Assembly (NCBI RefSeq): GCF_013205055.1
Contig: NZ_JABMLF010000002.1
Location: 186,001-250,000, forward strand
Direction: 5' to 3'
Source of the DNA: Rathayibacter sp. VKM Ac-2856
Lineage (GTDB): Bacteria > Actinomycetota > Actinomycetes > Actinomycetales > Microbacteriaceae
DNA length: 64,000 nt
Part shown: one piece after another, positions 17,580 through 28,511 of the stretch
Position numbering within the stretch: the stretch's first letter is position 1
Layout of the letters: each line of letters begins with the position of its first letter
Program-made: the position numbers and the translations under genes
Notes under the pieces: model-generated
Databases searched by the model: none
The model's input: only the letters and a program-made list of their open reading frames with translations
Told to the model about the DNA's origin: nothing

Positions 17580-17620
17580 GGTCTCGATACGCCCGCTGCG
17601 CGGGCTACTCGACCAGCATG
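17580..17620. repeat. GAGTAGCC element, right arm only
   Basis: GTCTCGATACGCC followed by a small GC stem and GGGCTACTCGACCAGCATG. The left arm is absent. The 341-base gap at 17545-17885 holds this and the next half copy, and otherwise nothing I can identify. Confidence 0.75.
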
Positions 17621-17674
17621 GGCGGGGTGCGAAGCGGAGCGAGGATGGGGCTGCCGCACGTGTCGGCCACGTGG

Positions 17675-17714
17675 GTCTCGATACGCCCGCTGCGCGGGCT
17701 ACTCGACCAGCATG
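17675..17714. repeat. GAGTAGCC element, second right arm
   Basis: Direct repeat of the half element at 17580, 95 bases further on, ending CGACCAGCATG. Confidence 0.75.
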
Positions 17715-17885
17715 CTCCGCCGCCGCCGCCCGGTGAGGGGCGGCAGCAGGGGAGAGCGCGGAGCGGGAATCCGCGTGCCAGCGGATTCCCGTGGCGCGAC
17801 GCTCCCCGCTCCACCTGCGTCACCACCTCGGCGAGCCGACTGCGGCGAGGGCGACGAGCGGAGCGAGGAGACCTCGCACGGCGAC

Positions 17886-19460
<1,575 letters not shown>

Positions 19461-19586
19461 GTGGACCTCCATCGACGTCGTTGTCGGGTGAGCACGGGGT
19501 GGGGTGCTCGGTCCGACCGTACGTCGCGGCAGGTTGCACGCCGTTGCACGCCGTCACTCGGCCGCGGCTTCCGCCCGGGGCGCTGC

Positions 19587-20828
19587 TCAGCGCTGCTCGG
19601 CCTCGAGCTCCTCGAGGTGCGCGACGATCCCGGCGCGGCGGGGCGAGCGCCGCGGGAGCAGCCGCAGCAGCTCGGTCCAGACCTCGGCGTCGTCGCGTCC
19701 GTCGGGGCCGTGCGCGTAGGCGAGCAGCGTCTCGACGGCCGCGCCGGTGAGGACGGTGGCGCGCACGCGGGCGCGCAGCTCGTCGGCGATCGCGCGGATG
19801 CCGGGCGCCTCGGAGCCGGGCAGCGGGGCGCCGGCGTAGGCGTCGAGGGCGAGCCGGTGCGCACCGCGATCGAGCAGCCCGACCACCTGGCGCGCGTCGA
19901 GATCGACCGGGCCGGGCAGGCGGTAGGGGCGCGAGAGCGGCACCAGTCTCGGGAGGCTCGGCTCGAGGATCCGGCGCAGGCGCACCATCTCGGCACGCAC
20001 CGTGACCACGGCGTCGTCCCGCCCGTGCAGCAGGAGCGAGAGGGCCTCGGCGGAGAGCCCGGCCCGGTGCCAGGCGAGGAGGGTGAGGATCTCGGCGTGG
20101 CGGGTGGACAGCTCGAGCTCGACGCCGGCGGCCGTGACGACTCCGGTCTCACGTCCCAGGACCCGCAGGCTCGGCGCCCGGGCGGCCGCGGGCCGGGGTG
20201 GGAAGCGACGGGGCGGCGAGCGACGCGGGCGCTGCAGCCGCTGCACCATCAGCTGGCTCTCGACGGCCGCCGCGGTCGCCTCCATCAGCGGCAGGGTCTG
20301 CGGGGCGACGACCTGCGCGCCGCCGGTCTTGTCGATGACCCCGAGGATCTCGTGGGTCTCGGGGTCGTGGATCGGCACCGCGGTGCAGCTCCACGGGTGG
20401 ACGAGGGAGGCGAAGTGCTCGGCGCCGTGGATCTGCACGCCGTGGTCGAGGGCGAGGGCGGTGCCGGGGGCGGAGGTGCCGACGTCGGGCTCGGCCCAGG
20501 CGGCGCCCTCGACGAAGAGCATCCGCTCGGCGGAGCTCTTCAGCTGCTGGTCGCCGTCGATCCAGAGCAGCCGACCGAGCGCGTCGCCGACCGCGACGAG
20601 CACGCCGCTGTCCTCGTCGGCGTCGCGGACGAGGAGCCGCCGGATCACGGGCAGCACCGAGGCGAGCGGGTGGCCCGTGCGGTACTCGCGCAGGTCGTCG
20701 CCGGAGAACGTGAGCGGGGCGGTCAGCCGCTCGGGGTCGAGGCGGCGGCGGCGCGCCCGCTCCCAGGACGCCTCCACCAGCGGGCGGGGGCGGTCGCCGC
20801 CGGGCAGGGCGAGCCAGGGATTGACCAT
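19587..20828 (-). CDS. GAF-domain transcriptional regulator of aldehyde oxidation
   Basis: A 413-residue protein related to the N-terminal half of AcoR-type activators. The GAF region spans about 75-200 (GTALALDHGVQIHGAEHF, VHPWSCTAVPIHDP), and a helix-turn-helix lies near 265-320 (AEILTLLAWHRAGLSAEAL). There is no sigma-54 AAA domain, as in other actinobacterial members. ATG 20828 is chosen from the family-like WLALPGGDRPRPLVEASW beginning; the frame is open further upstream through a low-complexity stretch. It sits directly before the aldehyde dehydrogenase gene and probably activates it. Confidence 0.8.
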   Translation of the reverse strand: MVNPWLALPGGDRPRPLVEASWERARRRRLDPERLTAPLTFSGDDLREYRTGHPLASVLPVIRRLLVRDADEDSGVLVAVGDALGRLLWIDGDQQLKSSAERMLFVEGAAWAEPDVGTSAPGTALALDHGVQIHGAEHFASLVHPWSCTAVPIHDPETHEILGVIDKTGGAQVVAPQTLPLMEATAAAVESQLMVQRLQRPRRSPPRRFPPRPAAARAPSLRVLGRETGVVTAAGVELELSTRHAEILTLLAWHRAGLSAEALSLLLHGRDDAVVTVRAEMVRLRRILEPSLPRLVPLSRPYRLPGPVDLDARQVVGLLDRGAHRLALDAYAGAPLPGSEAPGIRAIADELRARVRATVLTGAAVETLLAYAHGPDGRDDAEVWTELLRLLPRRSPRRAGIVAHLEELEAEQR

Positions 20829-20886
20829 CGCCTCCGCCCCTCGTCGTCGATCGGTCCGGCGCTCGGGCGCCGCGGCAGGGCCGAGG

Positions 20887-21900
20887 CTACTCCGGGATGC
20901 TCGACGGCGCCTCAGGGGCGATGACCGCGGGCGTCGCGGGGCGCGCACTCCCGCGGTGCGCACTCCCGCGGTGCCCACTCCCCCGGTGCCCACTCCCGCG
21001 GTGCCCACTCCCCCGGCGCGAGGGCAGGGCCAGGAGCAGGACGGCGAGCACGAGCACGCCGACGCCGAGGAGGGCGTCCGCGGTCAGGCGCTCGCCGAGC
21101 AGGGCGACGCCGAGGAGCGTCGCCGTCGCGGGCTCGACGAGGGTCAGCGTCGAGACGGTGGCGGCGGGCAGGACCCGGAGGCCGCGCGCGAAGAAGGTGT
21201 AGGCGACGGCCACGGTCACCACGCCCAGCCAGAGCACCGCGGGGACGGATCCGGCGAGACTCGGGAGGTCGCCCGCGAGCAGCACCGGGAGCGCCAGCAC
21301 CGCGGCGGCGCCGAACTGCGCCCCCATCGCGGCGGCCGGGCTGAAGCCGCGCTCGAGCAGCAGCTTGCCGCAGACGGCGTAGAGCGCGTAGGCGGCACCC
21401 GCGCCGGCCGAGCCGGCGAGTCCGAGCGGCGACACTCCGCCCGCCGCTCCGCCGGTGAGGAGCCCGGCCAGCAGGACGACACCGACCGCGGCGAGCGCGG
21501 TCGAGGCGAACCAGCGCGCGCTCGGGGCGGTGCGGAGCACGAGCCACTCGAGCAGGCCGGTGAAGGCGGGGGCGGAGCCGAGCGCGACGATCGTGCCGAC
21601 CGCGACCCCGTTCTCGGCGGTGCCGGTGAAGAAGGCGGGCTGGTAGGCGGCGACGCCGGCCGCGCCGAGCAGGACGAGGAGCACCGTCGACGCCCGGGGG
21701 CGGCGCGGTGCGCGGCGAGGGGCGCGGGCCGTCTCGAGACCGAGCAGGGCGGCCAGCAGCGCACCGCCGAGCACGATCCGGGCGGCGCCGAGCAGGAGCG
21801 GATCGACGTCCGCCGCACCCAGCGACTGCGCGGTGCCGGTGGTGCCGAAGCAGACGGCGGCCAGGAGGATCGCGCCGATCGCGGCTGCGCGTGTCCCCAT
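20887..21900 (-). CDS. EamA/DMT-family transporter
   Basis: A ten-helix drug/metabolite exporter of 337 residues with two EamA repeats. The first begins GAILLAAVCFGTTGTAQSLG and the second GLAGSAGAGAAYALYAVCGK, and the conserved LTLVEPATATLLGVALLGE lies near the end. Substrate unknown; relatives export amino acids or metabolites. ATG 21900 is used rather than the open frame to 22026. The C-terminal tail is an odd RGSGH repeat generated by a 15-bp tandem DNA repeat. Confidence 0.88.
   Translation of the reverse strand: MGTRAAAIGAILLAAVCFGTTGTAQSLGAADVDPLLLGAARIVLGGALLAALLGLETARAPRRAPRRPRASTVLLVLLGAAGVAAYQPAFFTGTAENGVAVGTIVALGSAPAFTGLLEWLVLRTAPSARWFASTALAAVGVVLLAGLLTGGAAGGVSPLGLAGSAGAGAAYALYAVCGKLLLERGFSPAAAMGAQFGAAAVLALPVLLAGDLPSLAGSVPAVLWLGVVTVAVAYTFFARGLRVLPAATVSTLTLVEPATATLLGVALLGERLTADALLGVGVLVLAVLLLALPSRRGSGHRGSGHRGSGHRGSAHRGSARPATPAVIAPEAPSSIPE
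20942..21016. repeat. Five 15-bp tandem repeats in the transporter tail
   Basis: Units of the form CGCACTCCCGCGGTG / CCCACTCCCCCGGTG repeat five times without a gap. The period is a multiple of three, so copy number changes would keep frame and only change tail length (RGSGH repeats). Confidence 0.85.
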
Positions 21901-22018
21901 CTCCGCCCCGTCCCCGCGGCCGGCGGCACGCGGGCTCCAGTCTGGCAGCGGCGGACCCTTCCGCCGTTCAGCTTCCGGGCCCAGGATGGCGGTACGGTCG
22001 AAGCGAAGGGCGGGTGGC

Positions 22019-22861
22019 ATGGGCATCGCGGAACCGTTCGACGTGGAGAGCTACCGGCGCAGCGCGCACGGCAGCCTGCACGACCACTTCTCGATCCGCG
22101 AGTTCGAGGAGGCGCCGCTGGATCGCGAGGCGATCGTCGCCTCCGCCTATCTCCGCGCTCTCGAGCACGCCGCCGTGGTCCGGGTGCTGCCGCTCGCCCG
22201 AGCGCACCCCGACCCCCGCGTCCGCTCCTTCGCGACGACCTGGGCCGCCGAGCGGCATCGCATCGCCGACGCGCTCGGCGAGGTGCTCGCGGCCTCGCCC
22301 CGCATCCGCGGCATCGACACCAGCCCCGCCGAGCCTGTCGTCCGGCGCCGGGTGCTGCTCGACCGCTCGTCCCGGCTGCTCGCGGGGCCCGTCGCCCTCT
22401 CGCTGGCGGTCGACGCGCAGATCGCGCTGCACGCGTACCGCCGGTTGGCGCGGCTGTCGCTGCACCCCGAGATGGAGCGCCTCGCCGAGACCGTCGCCGC
22501 CATCCTCGAGCGGCACGCCGACTTCTTCGGCGAGCTCGCCGCCGACGCGATCGGCCGGCCGCTCCGGCGCCGGATCGTCGCGGCGAGCGTGCTGGCCGCC
22601 GTGCGGCTGCCGGTCGGCGAGTCCGCTCTGCCGCTGGAGCTGGCGCGGGAGGGCCGCGAGCTCGTCTTCGGCCGCGACGACGGCGGGCTCGACGGGATCG
22701 ACGCCGGTGTCGTCGCGCTCTACGCGCTGCCCTGCACCGCGGCGCGGCGGCTGCTGCAGCCGCACCGCTCGCTGCCGCTGCGCGCGGCGGTGCAGGCCGG
22801 CCGGATCGGCGCGGACGTGGTCGCGGGCGTGCGGGAGCTGCGGCTGCTGATCGCGGACTGA
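22019..22861 (+). CDS. Conserved hypothetical protein, all-helical
   Basis: A 280-residue protein I do not recognise. ATG 22019 follows a GGGCGGG tract, and a TACGGT -10 candidate lies near 21993. Sequence is rich in Leu, Ala and Arg with no signal peptide. Hydrophobic stretches such as GPVALSLAVDAQIALHAYRR look more like buried helices than membrane spans. A motif HPEMERLAETVAAILERHADF recalls ferritin-like bundles, but no E-x-x-H metal pair is clear. Divergent from the EamA gene. Confidence 0.55.
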   Translation: MGIAEPFDVESYRRSAHGSLHDHFSIREFEEAPLDREAIVASAYLRALEHAAVVRVLPLARAHPDPRVRSFATTWAAERHRIADALGEVLAASPRIRGIDTSPAEPVVRRRVLLDRSSRLLAGPVALSLAVDAQIALHAYRRLARLSLHPEMERLAETVAAILERHADFFGELAADAIGRPLRRRIVAASVLAAVRLPVGESALPLELAREGRELVFGRDDGGLDGIDAGVVALYALPCTAARRLLQPHRSLPLRAAVQAGRIGADVVAGVRELRLLIAD

Positions 22862-23048
22862 GGCGGCACAGACCGATCGGCGGTGCGGCAGGATCTGAGG
22901 TGACCGCTGGTCTGGTCCCCAGCCCCCTCGAGACGGTCGGTGCCCTCCCGTTGGGGATGTCTCTCGCTCGCCCGCGCCGGTATCCCTAGTGAAAAGGCGA
23001 CACGGTGTAGACCTCCACAGGCGAGAGAGACCCGACCGGATGGCTTAT

Positions 23049-23062
23049 CGTTACCGCTAACG
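23049..23062 (+). promoter_or_regulatory. LacI operator at the regulator's own promoter
   Basis: CGTTACCGCTAACG, one base off the perfect palindrome found before the transport operon. It lies 32 bases upstream of the lacI-type gene, so autoregulation is expected. Confidence 0.65.
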
Positions 23063-23093
23063 CACAAAGGAGCGCCGGAGGGAGCGGGCCGGG

Positions 23094-24092
23094 ATGTCTC
23101 ATCAGCAGGTCAGAGCGGCGACCATCTACGACGTGGCGCGGGCGGCGGGAGTGTCGCATCAGACAGTGTCCCGGTTCTTGACAGGGACGGGTGGCATCCG
23201 CCCGGCGAATCGGATCCGGGTCGAGGAGGCGCTGCGGACACTGAACTACCGAACGAACGCCACAGCGCGCTCGCTCGCCACCAGGCGCACGCACCGGCTC
23301 GGGGCGCTGGTGCACGAACTTTCAGGGACCGGCCCCGGAAAGACGATGCAGGGCGCGAGTGACGCCGCCCGCCGGGCCGGCTACTCGCTCGACATCATCA
23401 GCCTGGACACCTCGGACGACGTCGAGCTCGCTGATGCGCTGGATGCGCTCGGCAGCCGGGACCTGGAGGGCATCCTCGCCACGGCGCCCACCGACGAGGT
23501 CGATGCGGCGCTGCGCACGCTCGATCTCCCGATCCCGATTCATATCGATCGCGGCGGCGAGCGGACGGGCGGCTCCTCCGCGGTCGGCACCCGGCTCGCC
23601 GTCTCGCACCTGCTGGAGCTCGGCCACCGCCGGATCGCGCACCTCGCCGGCCCCGAGCGCTGGATCTCCGCACAGGACCGCGCGCGCACCTACCGGGAGT
23701 GCATGGCCGAGGCCACGCTGGCCGCGCTTCCGCTGGTGCACGGCGACTGGTCCTCCCGATCCGGCTACGCGGCGGCTCCGCATCTCTTCGCCGACGCGGG
23801 CGTCACCGCGGTCGTCGCGGCGAACGACCGGATGGCGCTCGGGCTCCTGCTCTGGCTGCACGACAACGGTCGGCAGATACCCGGGGATGTGAGTGTCGTC
23901 GGCTTCGACGACATCGCGGAGGCCGAGTTCTTCCACCCGCCGCTGACGACCGTCCGCCAGGACTTCACCGCTATGGGCCGCGCCTCCGCGCTGGCGCTGA
24001 TCGCCCTGGTCGAGGAGTCGGACCGGGCGGGCGCCGTCGACTACCCGGCACCGGAGCTCGTCGTGCGCGCGTCGACCGCCTCGCCCGCCTGA
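23094..24092 (+). CDS. LacI-family repressor of the adjacent catabolic operon
   Basis: A 332-residue repressor. The N-terminal helix-turn-helix is TIYDVARAAGVSHQTVSRFL with a hinge helix around RTNATARSLA. A periplasmic-binding-type effector domain follows (IHIDRGG, SVVGFDDIAEAEFF, PLTTVRQDF). Matching 14-bp palindromes lie before this gene and on both sides of the promoter of the next operon, which strongly identifies its targets. The inducer is unknown; it is probably a sugar acid or keto sugar handled by the DapA-like enzyme. Confidence 0.9.
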   Translation: MSHQQVRAATIYDVARAAGVSHQTVSRFLTGTGGIRPANRIRVEEALRTLNYRTNATARSLATRRTHRLGALVHELSGTGPGKTMQGASDAARRAGYSLDIISLDTSDDVELADALDALGSRDLEGILATAPTDEVDAALRTLDLPIPIHIDRGGERTGGSSAVGTRLAVSHLLELGHRRIAHLAGPERWISAQDRARTYRECMAEATLAALPLVHGDWSSRSGYAAAPHLFADAGVTAVVAANDRMALGLLLWLHDNGRQIPGDVSVVGFDDIAEAEFFHPPLTTVRQDFTAMGRASALALIALVEESDRAGAVDYPAPELVVRASTASPA

Positions 24093-24116
24093 CGCATCCG
24101 CTAGCCCGCGGATGCG
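24093..24116 (+). terminator. Hairpin after the LacI gene
   Basis: CGCATCCG pairs with CGGATGCG around an eight-base loop directly after the stop codon. Confidence 0.5.
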
Positions 24117-24142
24117 CGATCCCGGGCGCCTCGATCACGTTT

Positions 24143-24156
24143 CGTGACCGGTAACG
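24143..24156 (+). promoter_or_regulatory. Upstream LacI operator
   Basis: CGTGACCGGTAACG, a one-mismatch copy of the palindrome, ending eight bases before the -35 box. Its centre is 68 bases from the downstream operator, so looping or cooperative binding is possible. Confidence 0.6.
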
Positions 24157-24164
24157 ATTCACCC

Positions 24165-24193
24165 TTGCGGTGTCGCATACGGCGCTCTACGGT
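24165..24193 (+). promoter_or_regulatory. Promoter of the sugar ABC/DapA-like operon
   Basis: TTGCGG (24165-24170), 17 bases, TACGGT (24188-24193). It is bracketed by two LacI operators, giving a start site near 24200 just before the second operator. Confidence 0.55.
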
Positions 24194-24210
24194 GATCCTG
24201 TCGCACAGTT

Positions 24211-24224
24211 CGTTACCGGTAACG
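24211..24224 (+). promoter_or_regulatory. Downstream LacI operator
   Basis: CGTTACCGGTAACG is a perfect 14-bp palindrome with a central CCGG, typical of LacI-family sites. It lies in the early transcribed region. Confidence 0.7.
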
Positions 24225-24281
24225 AAATCGGATCCACGACGCGACGCGCCTTCTGCAGAGCCGCAGAAGATTCACGCAGGG

Positions 24282-25607
24282 ATGAAGACACCGATGAGAA
24301 CGACGAAGTTCCGCAGGCCGCTCGCGGCCGTGACCGCCCTCGCCGCCGCCGCCCTCCTGGCCGGCTGCACCGGCGCGACCAGCCCGGCCTCCACGGGCGA
24401 GACCGACGGCCCCGTCACCCTCGAGTACTGGTCGTGGGCCCCCAACATCGAGAAGATCGTCGACGTCTGGAACCAGGCGAACCCCGACATCCAGGTGGAG
24501 GTCAACACCTCGACCGGTGGCGCGGAGATCGTCGCGAAGCTCAGCGCGGCGAAGCAGGCCGGCACCCTGCCGGACCTCTCGAACACCACCTACGAGAACC
24601 TGCCGAACCTGATCACGAGCGAGATCGCCTCCGACGTCACCTCGATCATGGGTGACCGGGAGGCCGAGACGGCCGGCCCCGCCTGGGAGCTGACGACGTT
24701 CGACGACGTGAACTACGCCGTCCCGCAGGGCACGGCACCGATGTTCCTCTACTACCGCACCGACATCTTCGAGGCGAACGGCCTCACCGCTCCGACCACC
24801 TGGGAGGAGTACGCCGAGGCTGCGCGGGTGTTGCACGCCGCCGACCCGACGAAGTACCTCGCGACCTTCCCCGCGAACGACGCCCAGCTGTTCGCCGGGC
24901 TCAGTCAGCAGGCCGGCGCCGAGTGGTGGAGCCAGGAGGACGGCACCTGGACCGTCGCCATCGACGACCCCGCCTCGCAGAAGGTCGCCGACTACTGGCA
25001 GGGCCTGGTCGACGACGGCAGCCTCGCGACCTTCAAGACCTTCACCCCCGAGTGGCAGGCCGCGCTCGCCGACGGCACTCTGGCCAGCTGGCTCGGCGCG
25101 GTCTGGACTCCCCCGCTGCTGCAGAACAACGCACCCGACACCATCGGCAAGTGGGCCGCGGTGCCGATTCCGCAGTGGACCCCGTCCGACCCGAGCTCGG
25201 GAGTCCTGGGCGGCAGCGGCACGATCGTGACCACCGGCTCCGACCACCCGGAGCAGGCGCGGGAGTTCGCGCTCTGGCTGAACACCTCGACCGAGGCCCT
25301 CGAGGCGTACATCGAGTACGCCAGCATCTGGCCCGCGGCGCTCTCCGGCCGCGAGCTGCCCGAGCTGCAGCAAGCTCCGGCGCTGCTGCCTGAGCAGACC
25401 GACTTCTACGCCACCGCCGACGAGATCGATCAGATGACCGCCTCGGTGACGTGGGGCCCCAACGTCTCGGTGGCATACGACGCCTTCAACAACGCCTTCA
25501 GCGCCGCCGTCAATGAGAAGGGCAGCTTTGCGGAGGCTCTCGCGAGCGTCCAGGAGGCGACCGTCGCGGACCTCGAGAAGTCCGGCTACGACGTCGCCGG
25601 GCAGTGA
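24282..25607 (+). CDS. ABC transporter substrate-binding lipoprotein
   Basis: A 441-residue family 1 solute-binding protein for carbohydrates. The signal peptide ends in a lipobox (LLAGC, Cys 29), so it is anchored outside the membrane. The mature part has VTLEYWSWAPNIEKIVDVWNQ and many aromatic residues in the cleft (EYWSW, AEWWSQEDG). GCAGG lies before ATG 24282; ATG 24294 is an alternative. First gene of an operon with two permeases, a DapA-like enzyme and DUF4862. Ligand unknown. Confidence 0.9.
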   Translation: MKTPMRTTKFRRPLAAVTALAAAALLAGCTGATSPASTGETDGPVTLEYWSWAPNIEKIVDVWNQANPDIQVEVNTSTGGAEIVAKLSAAKQAGTLPDLSNTTYENLPNLITSEIASDVTSIMGDREAETAGPAWELTTFDDVNYAVPQGTAPMFLYYRTDIFEANGLTAPTTWEEYAEAARVLHAADPTKYLATFPANDAQLFAGLSQQAGAEWWSQEDGTWTVAIDDPASQKVADYWQGLVDDGSLATFKTFTPEWQAALADGTLASWLGAVWTPPLLQNNAPDTIGKWAAVPIPQWTPSDPSSGVLGGSGTIVTTGSDHPEQAREFALWLNTSTEALEAYIEYASIWPAALSGRELPELQQAPALLPEQTDFYATADEIDQMTASVTWGPNVSVAYDAFNNAFSAAVNEKGSFAEALASVQEATVADLEKSGYDVAGQ

Positions 25608-25614
25608 GGCACCC

Positions 25615-26544
25615 GTGACGACCGCCGCCGCGCCCCGAACCGGGCGCCCCTCGACCCTCGCCCCTCGCGCGGCGCCCTGGTTCTTCGTCGCACCAGCGGT
25701 GCTGCTCGCCGTCGCTCTCATCGCCCTCCCGCTGCTCTACACGGTCTGGCTCAGCTTCCGCGGCAACACCGTCAGCGGGAGCGGGCTGGGGGTGAAGACG
25801 GAGTCGTTCGTCGGTTTCGACAACTACGCGCGGACCCTGTCCGACCCCGCGCTGTGGGCCGGATTCGGCCGGATGCTGACCTACGCGCTGCTCTCGGTGC
25901 CGGTCACGATGATCCTCGCGCTGGTGTTCGCGCTCCTGCTCGACAACCTCTCCACCCGATTCGGTCGGTTCTCGCGGATCGCGATCTTCGTGCCCTACGC
26001 GGTGCCGGGCGTGATCGCCGCGCTGATGTGGGGGTTCCTCTACCTCCCGGGCGTGAGCCCCTTCGTCGACGCGGCGACCGCGCTGGGGCTGCCCGCTCCG
26101 GTCTTCCTCGGGCCGGACTCTGTGTTCCTCTCGGTCGCGAACATCGCGATCTGGGGGTCGGTCGGCTTCAACATGGTGATCCTCTACACCTCGCTGCGCG
26201 GTCTGCCGTCCGAGATCTACGACGCCGCGCGCATCGACGGCTGCTCCGAGCGCCAGCTCGCGCTGCGGATCAAGCTGCCGCTGATCGTGCCGGGTGTGAT
26301 CATGACCGGGCTCTTCTCCGTCATCGGAGCGCTGCAGGTCTTCTCGGAGCCGAACACGCTCGTGACGCTCACCACGGTGATCGGCTCGGACTGGGTGCCG
26401 ATGATGCTGATCTATCGCGACGCCTTCGTGACCAACGACCTGTTCTCGGCCTCGGCGACCTCGGTCGTGGTCACCCTCCTCACCCTCATCGCCTCGCTCG
26501 GCCTGCTGCGGTTCCTGCAGTCACGCGCCTTCGGAGAAGACTGA
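25615..26544 (+). CDS. ABC sugar permease (MalF/UgpA-like)
   Basis: A 309-residue inner-membrane protein with six helices. It starts at GTG 25615, seven bases after the binding-protein stop. The EAA loop that contacts the ATPase is EIYDAARIDGCSERQLALRI. The first helix (FFVAPAVLLAVALIALPLLY) is typical of sugar permeases. No ATP-binding subunit is encoded in the operon; a shared ATPase such as MsiK, encoded elsewhere, is the usual solution in actinobacteria. Confidence 0.9.
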   Translation: MTTAAAPRTGRPSTLAPRAAPWFFVAPAVLLAVALIALPLLYTVWLSFRGNTVSGSGLGVKTESFVGFDNYARTLSDPALWAGFGRMLTYALLSVPVTMILALVFALLLDNLSTRFGRFSRIAIFVPYAVPGVIAALMWGFLYLPGVSPFVDAATALGLPAPVFLGPDSVFLSVANIAIWGSVGFNMVILYTSLRGLPSEIYDAARIDGCSERQLALRIKLPLIVPGVIMTGLFSVIGALQVFSEPNTLVTLTTVIGSDWVPMMLIYRDAFVTNDLFSASATSVVVTLLTLIASLGLLRFLQSRAFGED

Positions 26545-26546
26545 TC

Positions 26547-27479
26547 ATGACCGACACCCTCACCAAGCTCCCACCCGTCCTCGAGGACCCTCGCCAGGCT
26601 GCGCAGTCGGTCCGCACCCGCCGCCGAGGCCCCACGGTCACTCGGCCACGAGCCGCGTTCTGGCCGACTGCTGTCCTGCTCGTCGGGGCCGTCTACTGCC
26701 TCCTGCCCGTCTTCTGGCTCTTCACGGCCGCGACCAAGCGCTCGGGGGAGCTCTTCACCACGTTCTCGCTCTGGCCGAGCTTCACCGGCGGGTTCCAGGA
26801 GAACTTCGCCCTGCTGCTCGGGGTGGGCAACGGCGCGTTCTGGTCCTGGTGCCTGAACAGCCTCATCTTCGCCGGCGGCGGCGGGCTGCTCGGCACCGCG
26901 GTCTCCGCCCTCGCCGGCTACGGCCTGGCGAAGTACTCCTTCCGCGGGAAGAAGCTCGTCTTCAACTTCCTGCTGATCGGGGTGCTCATCCCCGGGGTGA
27001 TCCTCGCGATCCCGCAGTACCTGCTGCTCTCCTCCGTCGGGATCGCCGGCACCTACTGGTCGGTGCTGCTGCCGTGCATGATCAGCCCGTTCAGCATCTA
27101 CCTCTGCCGCATCTACGCCACCGCTGTCGTGCCCACCGAGATGCTCGAGGCCGGCCGGATCGACGGGGCGAGCGAATGGCGGATCTTCTCGCGTATCGCC
27201 GTCTACCCGATGGTTCCCGGGCTGATCACCGTGTTCCTGCTGCACTTCGTCGGCATCTGGAACAACTTCCTGCTCCCCTTCATCATGCTCTCGCGCACCG
27301 AGATGTTCCCGCTGACCGTCGGCTTCTACTCGCTGATGAACCAGGGGAACGACCAGCCCAACACCTACAACGTCGTGATCATGGGATGCCTCGTCTCGAC
27401 CATCCCGCTGATCGCGCTCTTCCTCTTCCTCCAGCGCTACTGGCGCCTCGACCTCGTCAGCGGATCGCTCAAGGGCTGA
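26547..27479 (+). CDS. ABC sugar permease (MalG/UgpE-like)
   Basis: A 310-residue partner permease with an extended cytoplasmic N-terminus (about 40 residues) and six helices. The EAA motif is EMLEAGRIDGASEWRIFSRI, and the C-terminal LFLFLQRYWRLDLVSGSLKG matches MalG-type ends. The ATG is two bases after the stop of the first permease. Together the two form the channel for the substrate delivered by the lipoprotein. Confidence 0.9.
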   Translation: MTDTLTKLPPVLEDPRQAAQSVRTRRRGPTVTRPRAAFWPTAVLLVGAVYCLLPVFWLFTAATKRSGELFTTFSLWPSFTGGFQENFALLLGVGNGAFWSWCLNSLIFAGGGGLLGTAVSALAGYGLAKYSFRGKKLVFNFLLIGVLIPGVILAIPQYLLLSSVGIAGTYWSVLLPCMISPFSIYLCRIYATAVVPTEMLEAGRIDGASEWRIFSRIAVYPMVPGLITVFLLHFVGIWNNFLLPFIMLSRTEMFPLTVGFYSLMNQGNDQPNTYNVVIMGCLVSTIPLIALFLFLQRYWRLDLVSGSLKG

Positions 27480-27533
27480 CTGCCCTGCAGACAGCTCCAT
27501 TTCGCCGACCACTTCTCACACCAAAGGATCGAC

Positions 27534-28511
27534 ATGACCACCACCGAGATCACGACCACTCCGACAGCGACCGGCAGCACCCTCCCCGACGGCGGCTGGC
27601 CCGTCATGCTCACCCCGTTCCGCGAGGACCGCTCGCTCGATTTCGAGCAGGTCGACGCCCTCACGGACTGGCTGATCGACAACGGCGCCGCCGGCATCTT
27701 CACCGTCGCGCTCTCCAGCGAGATGTACGACCTCACCGAGGAGGAGCGCCTCGCTCTCGCGACGCGGGTCGTCGCCCGCTCCGCGGGCCGCGTCCCAGTG
27801 GTCGCCTCCTCCGTCTCCTCGGGCACCCCGGAGGAGCAGGCCGCGTCCGCCGCTGCGATGGCCGCGACCGGGGTCGACGCGGTCGTGCTGATCTCCTCGC
27901 TGGTCGGCGGGCTCACCACCACTGAGGAGGAGTGGCGCGCGACGGTGCAGCACATCCTCGACACCGTGCCGGGGGTCGACTTCGGGATCTACGAGTGCCC
28001 GGTGCCGTTCAAGCGCCTGCCCTCGACCGAGAACGTCGCCTGGATGGCCAGGACCGGCCGCTTCGTCTTCTACAAGGACACCTCGCACTCGCTCGAGACC
28101 ATGCAGGAGCGGCTCGCCGCGATCGCGGGCACCCGCCTGAAGCTCTACAACGCGCAGATCTCCTCCCTCACCGACTCGCTCCGCGCGGGCGCCGCTGGCC
28201 TCAGCGGCTACGCCGCGAACATCTACCCGGAGCACGTCGCCTGGCTCTGCGAGCACTACGACGACGAGCCTGTCGAGACGGCCGTCGCCGTGCAGCGCCT
28301 GCTGACCGTTGCCGAGCACACGATCAACTCGCGCTATCCCACCTCGGCGAAGTACTACCTCCGACACAGCTCGCGCCTGGCGATCGAGCCGATCAGCCGC
28401 TGGAAGCCCGAGGGGATCGGCGCCCACGAGGGCGCACCGCTGCTGGAGCTCGCTTCGTACATCCGCGACCTGCAGCTCCCCGGGTCGGTGCGAGTGGACG
28501 GCGCGCGCTAA
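27534..28511 (+). CDS. Dihydrodipicolinate synthase/N-acetylneuraminate lyase family aldolase
   Basis: A 325-residue TIM-barrel lyase. The Schiff-base lysine is K181 in FYKDTS and the partner tyrosine is Y153 in GIYECPVP, with the 28-residue spacing seen in DapA and NanA. The true DapA substrate loop (GTTGE) is replaced by LSSEMYDLTEEE, so lysine biosynthesis is unlikely. Its place behind an ABC importer and under LacI control suggests cleavage or dehydration of an imported sugar acid. AAAGGA precedes the ATG. Confidence 0.85.
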   Translation: MTTTEITTTPTATGSTLPDGGWPVMLTPFREDRSLDFEQVDALTDWLIDNGAAGIFTVALSSEMYDLTEEERLALATRVVARSAGRVPVVASSVSSGTPEEQAASAAAMAATGVDAVVLISSLVGGLTTTEEEWRATVQHILDTVPGVDFGIYECPVPFKRLPSTENVAWMARTGRFVFYKDTSHSLETMQERLAAIAGTRLKLYNAQISSLTDSLRAGAAGLSGYAANIYPEHVAWLCEHYDDEPVETAVAVQRLLTVAEHTINSRYPTSAKYYLRHSSRLAIEPISRWKPEGIGAHEGAPLLELASYIRDLQLPGSVRVDGAR